Assembly (NCBI GenBank): GCA_029860345.1
Contig: JAOUBJ010000001.1
Location: forward strand, 1-64,000
From: Candidatus Zixiibacteriota bacterium
GTDB taxonomy: Bacteria; Zixibacteria; MSB-5A5; GN15; FEB-12
Direction: 5' to 3'
DNA length: 64,000 bases
Below the pieces are notes generated by a model that was not told where the DNA came from, ran no database searches, and worked only from the letters and a program-made list of their open reading frames with translations. Of the stretch, positions 18,646 to 25,797 are shown piece by piece. Both the position numbers and the translations under genes were made by a program. Numbering within the stretch: position 1 is the first letter of the stretch; each line of letters starts with the position of its first letter.

Positions 18646-21600
18646 TCAGTCGATGGCACATCCGCGCTGCGGCGCTGTACCCCCGCCGAAGAAGTATTCG
18701 ACCAGATAGACCAGATCGCTGATGTCCACTACGCAGTCGGCATCGACATCCGCCGACGGCGGGAATTCCGGAGGGGGGCCGGCTCGAAACATGAAGTCGA
18801 TGATGTACAACAGATCGGAAATATCGACACTGCCATCGAGCGTAATATCACCCGCCCGGTGGCCGGCCAGGATGAACCAGCCTCCGGCCGTCAATGAGTC
18901 GCCGTCGTTGAAGAGGCCGGTGAGGGTGTAGCCGCGATTGGTCATTCCCCAGGCTATCTCATAACCACTTAAGAAATCTATCGCTGAGAGATCCAACGCC
19001 ACCGCCTCGCCGATGAAGTCCGGGTGGGTCGGCAGCAATTCGACCGACGACGGCACCAGAGCGCCGTTGATGGCCAGAGAGGATTGATCAATATCCCCGA
19101 CCGTGTGCCCATCGTTAAGATCGCCGAAGTAGATCGTCACGGTGTCCGGTTCAAGGGCGTGCAGGGCCGTAGCGCTTATGGTGTCCGGTTCGATTTCAAC
19201 CTTCCCCATGGGCGATGGGTAGATAGCTTCGATCAAGTCCCTCGCCGCCGGTTGTTCCATGTACCAAAGGTGGAAACCGAACCACCATACTTTCGTCCCC
19301 TCGTTGTCGACGGTCAGCCCGATAGGATCACCCTCATGTATTGAAGTATTCGGATAAAGTGTATGGGCTACATGGGTGACTTCGGCATCCTCGTTCACTC
19401 TGAAGGAAGCGACGTCCGGCGCACACTGTCCGCACGGCCAGAACATCTGGGCAATCGGTGTAAAGAAATCGTTTGCAGGGTCATAAACCATGTCGGGCAT
19501 GGATCCGTTAACACTCTCCGCCCATGTGAATCCCGTTTGTTGGTGACAATACGTCTCCGGGCCACAGTAGATCCAGGACATGGACGCTACTGAATCGACA
19601 CCGAAAAACCGCGAGATAAACCAGTGATAGGTTTTGTGAACAGTGGGCGGACTGTGGGATCCAAAACCGTTCAGTGCTGACAAAGAACCAAAGGCGGCCA
19701 GAGTTCCCCCCGAGAGCAGATAACGCGTAAATCCTCGCATCTGATCTTCGTAATCGGGGGACAGAATATTATGGGCGAAGTCACCGTCGACAATCACCAC
19801 GCTATAGCGCATGAAGTCATGCCAATCGACACACTGCGGGAATCCGTCGGGACAGTACTGAGATCGGATGCTGTCTCCGACTAAGTAATAGTCGTGGTCA
19901 TATCCCACAAGCAGCGAGTCGTAAAACTCCATAAGAGCCGACGGGGCGACAGCCATTGCCGGGATGGGTCTGCCTATCATAACCAAAATGTCCCTGGTCC
20001 GAGGCTCGATAAAGTGTAGCTGTGTCTGGTTGGAAAAAGGCGTCTCGTACCCATACTCGTCCACGGCGTTGACAAAGTATACATGGTCATCGACCGGCCC
20101 CAGATCGAGATAGCTTGTGGTTGAAGGCTCAAGTTCTGTGTGAGGCTCAAGGGCATAATAGTAATAGGTCTTGTCTTCATCTGCGATGTAGAAACTGTCG
20201 AGCGGTACGATACTATCGGCTGCCTCACCCTCGTCGTAAAAGGGGTGATACTTGATCGCGATGTCGGCTGAGTCGCCCCGGTAGAACAGATAATGATCGA
20301 CCACCACTCCCTGGGGAGCTGTCCACTCGATCGTGGCCGGTTCAGTTTCCTGCAGAAACAAGTATTCAGTCGGCAACGTTGGACTCTGGTTGGATGGTCC
20401 GCCCGACCGTATGAATAATGGACTCCCCGGGTCACCTACACTGCCTTCGGCCACGCTGGCCACATTGACAAAGTAAAAGAGGCTGGGATCGAGGTTCTCG
20501 AATGTATACTCGGTCTGAGAAGTAGAGAGCTCGGCCTCAAGCACCAATTCCTCTGGTCTGAGCCACGGCGCCACGACACCCGGATATGGCAACATCTCAG
20601 GTGGTATCTGGCTGAAATAGACTTTGTAGCCATCAAGATTGAGAAAAGGTGCTCGCTGCCAGCTCACAGTTACGGTGGATATGGTCTTGTACGAGACTCT
20701 CAAACCCGAGACCGGATAAGGAGTGTTCCTTACCAACTGACCGAGCGAATCGGCCATCGTGGCGTTGGCCAGCAAGTTGTCGAAATTGAGATTGGCCAGA
20801 TAGGTATCCGGATCATCCGGCAGGTTGTAGGCGTTGGTAGTGTCTACATGCACACTGTCGGCGGTGAAGGCCGCAAACAGAACGCGCTCGGTGGCGCCCG
20901 GTGGCAGTTCGAACGGACCCATAGACATAAGAAACCGAGCGTCGTAGCCATCGGCAAAATCCTGCGCGTGGGCTTGATCGGGGTACATCCAAATCGAGTC
21001 ATCCGGCAGGATCGATGCCGTCTGTACCTGGTCGTAGTCCCACTCGACATGACTCAGGAGGTAGTACTTGTTGACATCCCCTTCGGGAGTACCTTTGCCA
21101 CCGGTTCCAAAATCCATGAAGGGATCGTTCGGAGAACCCTTCAGCCGGGGTCCAAAGTCGAGAGTCGTATTGGAATTACTGATCCACCAGTTGAAAGCGG
21201 TGTCGGAGATTTCAAAGGAACTGTGCAGCCACTTTAGGGCCAGTATCTTTGGCGTCGTATACGGAGAGTACAGATGGTCACCATCGTTGTCAATGACGTA
21301 ACCAATCTGGTGCTCGGGGATGGACCCGGCCAGATCGTCGCCGTGTCCATAGGTCCCGCTGCATTCATAACAAACATCGGCATCAACGAAAATCCCGATG
21401 TAGGCGTCGTGAACACTGTCAGCGCCGATATTTGTCACGCCCAGATCATAAACAATTATCTCGTCCAGGCCCGGCTGATCCCATGAGTGAGAGGCCAAAA
21501 CTATGTCCAGGTTCATGGGTATATGGGGCCGTCCAAAGTAGTCCGGGTCGACGCCGGCGGTAAAAGTATCAACGCAATTGGCTGTGAGTGAATTGTCAGC

Positions 21601-22062
21601 GATGTGATCGACTTCGGCCATCGAACCTGATTGCGACCAAAGAGGCGCGAACAACTCACCTCCACCGGTCGACCAACCGTCGGCTCCGACCGACACCAGA
21701 GTGTCCGTACCAACGATACCGCCAACCCACACCGCCATTCCATACAGATACTCGACTTGGCTTCCCGGCGGCGTGATGAAACTCAGATCGGGCGCTCCCG
21801 TGTCGGCCGGAACTACCCCCGGATAATAGCCGCTACCGGCCGTGCCGTTACAGTTGACAGTAGCTTCGATCTTCGCCGTTCGGTGGAGGCCAAAGCTGGT
21901 TAACCCAGCGGCCGACGCATGGAGAGATTTGGCCCGTTGTTCGGTCTCGGATTTGAACGGGTGGGGGGAGGGTTCGGATTTGTTGTCCCGCGCTGAGGAA
22001 GAAATGGTGATGGAGCCGATGACAATGACCAGCGACGCAAGGAACTGCGGCGGGACCTTCAT
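18646..22062 (-). CDS. Large secreted protein with FN3-like and dockerin domains
   Basis: A 1,138-residue protein with a signal peptide (FLASLVIVIGSITISSSA) and SD GGAGGTCCCAC before the ATG. Residues about 60-440 form a large beta-rich domain with calcium-loop-like Asp clusters (IDNDGDHLYSPY). A fibronectin type III-like unit lies near 450-560 (VSGLRVSYKTISTVTVSWQR, LDPSLFYFVNVASVAEG) and a second related unit follows. A region near 690-900 resembles a Rossmann-like or glutaminase-like fold (VVIVDGDF, LLSGGTLAAFGSL). The C-terminus is a dockerin pair (DITLDGSVDISDLLYIIDF, DVDADCVVDISDLVYLVEY). No enzymatic motif is certain. The consensus promoter at 22,291-22,318 drives it. Confidence 0.88.
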   Translation of the reverse strand: MKVPPQFLASLVIVIGSITISSSARDNKSEPSPHPFKSETEQRAKSLHASAAGLTSFGLHRTAKIEATVNCNGTAGSGYYPGVVPADTGAPDLSFITPPGSQVEYLYGMAVWVGGIVGTDTLVSVGADGWSTGGGELFAPLWSQSGSMAEVDHIADNSLTANCVDTFTAGVDPDYFGRPHIPMNLDIVLASHSWDQPGLDEIIVYDLGVTNIGADSVHDAYIGIFVDADVCYECSGTYGHGDDLAGSIPEHQIGYVIDNDGDHLYSPYTTPKILALKWLHSSFEISDTAFNWWISNSNTTLDFGPRLKGSPNDPFMDFGTGGKGTPEGDVNKYYLLSHVEWDYDQVQTASILPDDSIWMYPDQAHAQDFADGYDARFLMSMGPFELPPGATERVLFAAFTADSVHVDTTNAYNLPDDPDTYLANLNFDNLLANATMADSLGQLVRNTPYPVSGLRVSYKTISTVTVSWQRAPFLNLDGYKVYFSQIPPEMLPYPGVVAPWLRPEELVLEAELSTSQTEYTFENLDPSLFYFVNVASVAEGSVGDPGSPLFIRSGGPSNQSPTLPTEYLFLQETEPATIEWTAPQGVVVDHYLFYRGDSADIAIKYHPFYDEGEAADSIVPLDSFYIADEDKTYYYYALEPHTELEPSTTSYLDLGPVDDHVYFVNAVDEYGYETPFSNQTQLHFIEPRTRDILVMIGRPIPAMAVAPSALMEFYDSLLVGYDHDYYLVGDSIRSQYCPDGFPQCVDWHDFMRYSVVIVDGDFAHNILSPDYEDQMRGFTRYLLSGGTLAAFGSLSALNGFGSHSPPTVHKTYHWFISRFFGVDSVASMSWIYCGPETYCHQQTGFTWAESVNGSMPDMVYDPANDFFTPIAQMFWPCGQCAPDVASFRVNEDAEVTHVAHTLYPNTSIHEGDPIGLTVDNEGTKVWWFGFHLWYMEQPAARDLIEAIYPSPMGKVEIEPDTISATALHALEPDTVTIYFGDLNDGHTVGDIDQSSLAINGALVPSSVELLPTHPDFIGEAVALDLSAIDFLSGYEIAWGMTNRGYTLTGLFNDGDSLTAGGWFILAGHRAGDITLDGSVDISDLLYIIDFMFRAGPPPEFPPSADVDADCVVDISDLVYLVEYFFGGGTAPQRGCAID

Positions 22063-22216
22063 GTGGGACCTCCGATAATCTGGTTTGCCCGCGTCGATGC
22101 TGCAATCTGACGGTTTGTCCTGCGACGGGCAGGAATAATATAGTGCTCAACCCACATTCCTCCAAGCCAAAACGAGGTCGGAATCGACCGCCAGCCTGGA
22201 TTTTGGGCAAGGAGAA

Positions 22217-22261
22217 GCCCTGCCTGCTAAGGATCAAGCACACGGGGAGGACAGGCAGGGC
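22217..22261 (-). promoter_or_regulatory. Stem-loop at the start of a 220-nt 5' leader
   Basis: GCCCTGCCT (22,217-22,225) pairs perfectly with AGGCAGGGC (22,253-22,261), 27-nt loop. It lies just inside the transcript predicted from the promoter at 22,291-22,318. It may be an mRNA-stabilising 5' hairpin or part of a regulatory leader. Confidence 0.45.
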
Positions 22262-22290
22262 CTAGGAGGGCTTTTTTAGAATTCACCCAC

Positions 22291-22318
22291 ATTATACCAC
22301 CTGTTGAGCCCTTGTCAA
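22291..22318 (-). promoter_or_regulatory. Consensus sigma-70 promoter of the 1,138-residue dockerin gene
   Basis: On the minus strand, TTGACA (22,318-22,313), 16-bp spacer, TATAAT (22,296-22,291): both hexamers match consensus perfectly. Transcription would start near 22,284 and give a leader of about 220 nt. Confidence 0.8.
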
Positions 22319-22408
22319 CTGAAAACAATAAAAATATGCGTGTTATACCCTGTGTACGGAGTGACCTATCCTTCGATGGGGTGGCGTCGGAAAGTTACAA
22401 TGTGAGAG

Positions 22409-22436
22409 CGGCCGCCCCACCGAAGTGGGACGGCCG
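22409..22436 (-). terminator. GC-rich hairpin beyond the dockerin remnant
   Basis: CGGCC...CCCAC-CGAA-GTGGG-A-CGGCCG forms a strong imperfect stem. It sits about 50 nt after the stop codon of the dockerin remnant on the minus strand, where intact dockerin genes here have terminators. T-rich DNA follows only on the plus strand. Confidence 0.4.
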
Positions 22437-22483
22437 TGTGGTTTCTTCGTCTTTGCTGCGAAAACAGGAAATTAGTTCTGTGC

Positions 22484-22600
22484 TCACGGACAGGACGGCG
22501 GCGGCGGACCGCCGGTGAACATATAGTCCACCAGATAGACCAGGTCGGAAATGTCGATACCACCACTGGCTTCTATGTCGGCCTCTTCAGAGCAGGGTGG
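22484..22600 (-). pseudogene. Remnant of a dockerin gene (last repeat only)
   Basis: The minus strand encodes a C-terminal dockerin half: EEADIEASGGIDISDLVYLV followed by DYMFTGGPPPPSCP and a stop codon. This nearly repeats the ends of the intact dockerin genes nearby. Upstream, the open frame continues to 23,014 but its sequence has no signal peptide or domain and overlaps the lipoprotein gene on the other strand. Only the last of the paired repeats has survived. Gene decay or a recombination scar is the likeliest origin. Confidence 0.75.
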
Positions 22601-22826
22601 CGTCGGTCTGCACCACCATTGGTTTTTGTTCAGGTATAGTATCGCTGCGCAGGTTCTGAACAGCAAAACAGCCTCCGCTTTGTATGAACATGCCACCTTG
22701 ATGTATCTATACCCCCTTCCAGCAACAGCTTGAATGTAAGCAAGAAATGTTTTCCGATGTGCATCCAAGTTGCTTAACAAGAACTGGCACGTTACGGACA
22801 TGTGAGGCTGAAAGGAGTCTTTTGAT

Positions 22827-24272
22827 ATGTCAAAGTCAGTTATAGTAATCTCTGCAATCCTACTTTGTTTGGTAGTGGGCTGCGGTCGTGAGCAATCACC
22901 TATGGGTCCGGGCAGTCCGGCTCTGCGCCATGAAAACACAGGTAACACGCAGGCACAACTGTCCGCTACGGAGGTTCTTTCGGTACAACTGAATCTGTTC
23001 GTCGGTTTTGCCAACGGTCAGCCGGTGAATGTACACCGGATTACCGCCGATTGGGAACCGGCGACTGTAACATGGAATAGTTTTGGTGGTGCCTACAACG
23101 CCAATGTCGAGGGATCTTTTGCAACCGTTACCAGCGGCTGGCAGAGTATCGACATCACCGGCCTGGTCCAGGACTGGGTCGATGATACTCAGCCCAATTT
23201 CGGACTGCTGTTGGATCAGGCAGTGTCTGGGTTCTCACCACAGATCATATCCAGTATGGAGACCGGCAGCCTGGCACCTTTTCTGGTGATCTGTTACGAC
23301 CCGGGAGGTGACGTGGTCTGCGACACACTGACGGCTCAGGCCGATGTTTTTGTCGACCAAATGCTTCCCGACAACCCAACCGAGGGTAACACTGTTTTGC
23401 AGGTGGCCCAGATGATGACACCGAGCGCCGAGAAGCAAGCCCTGATACGGTTTGGCCTGCCCGACTTTGTTAACCAGCAACTGCCAGCCTCGATTGGCGG
23501 ACAGGTTTGGGACGATGTTAATCAGGACGGCGTGCACGGTCAGGACGAGCCCGGTCTCTCGGGCGTTGTGGTGAATCTGTACGATTGCCTGGACAGTTTT
23601 GTTCTGGCCACAACCACCGATATTGGCGGCGCTTACTTGTTCGCAGACCTTCCAGCCGGAAGTTACCTGGTTGAGTTTGTCGCCGGCGAAGGATACCTCT
23701 TCAGCCCGCCCGGTCAAACGGCTGATGACTCGTTGGACAGTGATGCCGACCCGGCAACAGGTCTCACTGTGTGTCTTACGGTGGCCGAAGGTGAGGATGC
23801 ATCTTTTTGGTCGGCTGGTATGTATCTTCCCCCTGATCCCGACGATCCCGATGATCCCGGCTGTACCAGAGGGAAAGGGTATTGGAAGAACCACGCCGGG
23901 TTTGGTCCTCAGTTGGACGAACTGAGCGACCTGCTGCCGCTTTCATTAGGTAGCGACGGCGGAGACATGAGCCTGTTTGTCGCGGATGCGCAGACAGCCG
24001 CCGACGTACTCGCCATGAAGACCTACGGCTCACCGAAAAACGGTATTACCAAGCTGTACGCCCATCTACTTACGGCCAAACTGAACATTGCATCCGGAGC
24101 CGATGCCGAAAAGGTTGCAGGCGTGATCGACGAGGCCGACGCCTTCCTGGCCGATCGTTCATGGGTCGACTGGAAAGAACTCGATCGGGATTCCAGGAAT
24201 CTGGTGTTAGAATGGAAAGACGTTTTGGAATCGTACAACAATGGTGAGATCGGCCCCGGCAGTTGCGACTGA
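22827..24272 (+). CDS. Multidomain surface lipoprotein (DNRLRE, SdrD-B-like, YWKNH module)
   Basis: A 481-residue lipoprotein: residues 1-19 are a signal peptide ending in the lipobox LVVGC. Residues about 45-155 match the DNRLRE domain (ADWEPATVTWNSFGG, WQSIDITGLVQDWVDD, PNFGLLLDQ). Residues about 222-330 match an SdrD B-type repeat (GGQVWDDVNQDGVHGQDEPG, GAYLFADLPAGSYLVEF). After a PDDPDDPG linker, residues about 350-481 begin GCTRGKGYWKNHAG, a module found at the end of many secreted proteins. SD AAAGGAG precedes the ATG. It probably stays attached to a membrane and faces outward. It is a solo transcription unit with its own terminator. Confidence 0.85.
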   Translation: MSKSVIVISAILLCLVVGCGREQSPMGPGSPALRHENTGNTQAQLSATEVLSVQLNLFVGFANGQPVNVHRITADWEPATVTWNSFGGAYNANVEGSFATVTSGWQSIDITGLVQDWVDDTQPNFGLLLDQAVSGFSPQIISSMETGSLAPFLVICYDPGGDVVCDTLTAQADVFVDQMLPDNPTEGNTVLQVAQMMTPSAEKQALIRFGLPDFVNQQLPASIGGQVWDDVNQDGVHGQDEPGLSGVVVNLYDCLDSFVLATTTDIGGAYLFADLPAGSYLVEFVAGEGYLFSPPGQTADDSLDSDADPATGLTVCLTVAEGEDASFWSAGMYLPPDPDDPDDPGCTRGKGYWKNHAGFGPQLDELSDLLPLSLGSDGGDMSLFVADAQTAADVLAMKTYGSPKNGITKLYAHLLTAKLNIASGADAEKVAGVIDEADAFLADRSWVDWKELDRDSRNLVLEWKDVLESYNNGEIGPGSCD

Positions 24273-24295
24273 TATGACCCCACATTGTGACCTAG

Positions 24296-24319
24296 CGGCG
24301 GGTCTTGACAGGCCCGCCG
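24296..24319 (+). terminator. Rho-independent terminator of the lipoprotein gene
   Basis: A 10-bp stem CGGCGGGTCT/AGGCCCGCCG (one G-U), loop TGAC, followed by TTTTGTTTTGG, 23 nt after the stop codon. Confidence 0.85.
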
Positions 24320-24429
24320 TTTTGTTTTGGTTATGTTCACCTTTCCTGTGGGGCAATCGGCCGCGGCGGACCGCCAAGAAAGGCTGGTCCGAAGACCGAC
24401 CCACACCGATTGGTCAGCGGCTATACAGC

Positions 24430-25461
24430 TCAGTTCGAGGTCATATCCAGCACCACCCGTCCGACCACCTGACCATTCTGCAAGCGCCTGAAAATCTCGT
24501 TGATATTCTCAAGCGGCTGTTTTTCTACAGTAGTCCTGATGCCGACTTCAACAGCCAGCTTGACCGCTTCATCCATATCTCTGCGCGTTCCAATGATGGA
24601 GCCAATTACCGTTTGAGCGGCCAGGACAAAGTTGCAGATAGGTAATGGAAAATCTCCCGGCGGCAAACCATTCAATACACAAACACCGCCGCGGCGAAGC
24701 ATCTCTACGCCGGAACGAAAGGCCGAGGCGGATGCGGCGGTGACAAGTACGGCGTGGGCGCCACCGGTTTCATCGTGCACCCTGGAGACAGCGTCGTCTT
24801 TGGCGGCGTTGACTGTTAACTCGGCCCCGTGTCGTTCAGCCAGCGCCAGTTTGTCATCATCGATGTCGACCGCCACAACTCTGTATCCAAACACTCGCGC
24901 GTACTGAACAGCCACATGCCCCAGTCCGCCCACACCGGAAATCACTACCCAGTCGCCGTGTTTCGCCTGAGTCTGTTTCAAACCTTTGTAGGTGGTGACG
25001 CCGGCGCAGAGGATCGGCGCCATCTCAAATGGATCAGCCTGCTCCGGTATCTGCACGACGAAGTCGCTCGGCGCTACGACGTACTCGGCAAAGCCACCAT
25101 CGACAGAGTAGCCAGTGGCCAGTTGCCTTAAGCACAATGTCTCCCAGCCGCCGGTGCAGTGTTCACATTGGCCGCAGGCCCAGTGCAATGACGGCACTCC
25201 CACCAGGTCTCCCTCGCTCGTTCGGCTGACGTCCTTCCCCAGTGACACCACCCGTCCGACGATTTCATGGCCGGGGACAAACGGCAGTTTCGGATTGCCC
25301 GCCATGTCGCCTGCGGTAGCGTGCAAATCGGTGTGGCAAACGCCGCTGGCGATTATCTTAATGAGTACCTGTCCGGCGCCCGGTTGGGGAACAGCGATGT
25401 CCTCGACTATGAGCTCGTCGCCATAAGCATGAATCCGTGCAGCTTTCATAGTAGCAGCCAT
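24430..25461 (-). CDS. adhP: Zinc-dependent alcohol dehydrogenase, AdhP type
   Basis: A 343-residue medium-chain dehydrogenase that interconverts primary alcohols and aldehydes with NAD(H). Catalytic zinc ligands are present: Cys in GVCHTDLH, His-Glu in PGHE, and Cys in LCAGVTTYKGL. The structural-zinc lobe has four cysteines (CGQCEHCTGG ... TLC). The Rossmann motif is GVGGLGHVAVQYA, and the Asp in VVAVDIDDD predicts NAD rather than NADP. Length and motifs match E. coli AdhP closely. SD AAAGGAA precedes the ATG. A 32-codon frame with a strong SD lies just upstream on the same strand. Confidence 0.95.
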   Translation of the reverse strand: MAATMKAARIHAYGDELIVEDIAVPQPGAGQVLIKIIASGVCHTDLHATAGDMAGNPKLPFVPGHEIVGRVVSLGKDVSRTSEGDLVGVPSLHWACGQCEHCTGGWETLCLRQLATGYSVDGGFAEYVVAPSDFVVQIPEQADPFEMAPILCAGVTTYKGLKQTQAKHGDWVVISGVGGLGHVAVQYARVFGYRVVAVDIDDDKLALAERHGAELTVNAAKDDAVSRVHDETGGAHAVLVTAASASAFRSGVEMLRRGGVCVLNGLPPGDFPLPICNFVLAAQTVIGSIIGTRRDMDEAVKLAVEVGIRTTVEKQPLENINEIFRRLQNGQVVGRVVLDMTSN

Positions 25462-25515
25462 GCAAGAGTTCCTTTCGTCAAAGTGTTGCGGCCACTCGGT
25501 CGTCCCGTTTAACGG

Positions 25516-25614
25516 TCACACCAGGTGAAACCATTCAACCCTGAATACTATGGCCCCATCCCGTGCTTGGCAACTTGTTTTGGCCGTATCCGGCGTTGGA
25601 TCGATGTTATCCAT
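25516..25614 (-). CDS. Possible 32-residue ORF upstream of adhP
   Basis: The minus strand has AGGAGG, 6 nt, then ATG at 25,614; the frame begins MDNIDPTPDTAKTSCQ and stops at 25,516, 54 nt before adhP. The ribosome binding site is better than that of adhP. It could be a small protein or leader peptide. No homologue recognised. Confidence 0.35.
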   Translation of the reverse strand: MDNIDPTPDTAKTSCQARDGAIVFRVEWFHLV

Positions 25615-25631
25615 TTTGCCCCTCCTGACGG

Positions 25632-25660
25632 TTGACAATTCGGGCAGCAGGCTATAACAT
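25632..25660 (+). promoter_or_regulatory. Candidate promoter of the TPR-CHAT gene
   Basis: TTGACA (25,632-25,637), 17-bp spacer, TAACAT (25,655-25,660, 4 of 6 matches). A start near 25,667 would leave a 130-nt leader. Confidence 0.5.
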
Positions 25661-25797
25661 ACGAGGTACAGGACGCGCTGGAAAAGTCACCTGCGTCTTG
25701 AAACAGCTGGGAAAATGTAACCGGACGGTTCGCCCCTCCAATGCAATTTGGTATTAGCTTCTTCACTCAAAACGGGTGAACCTTCCCGAGGTCATCG

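Noticed and set aside
22601-23014. Upstream extension of the dockerin remnant frame
   Set aside because: It overlaps the lipoprotein gene on the other strand, has no signal peptide and no domain. Only the last 38 codons resemble a dockerin.
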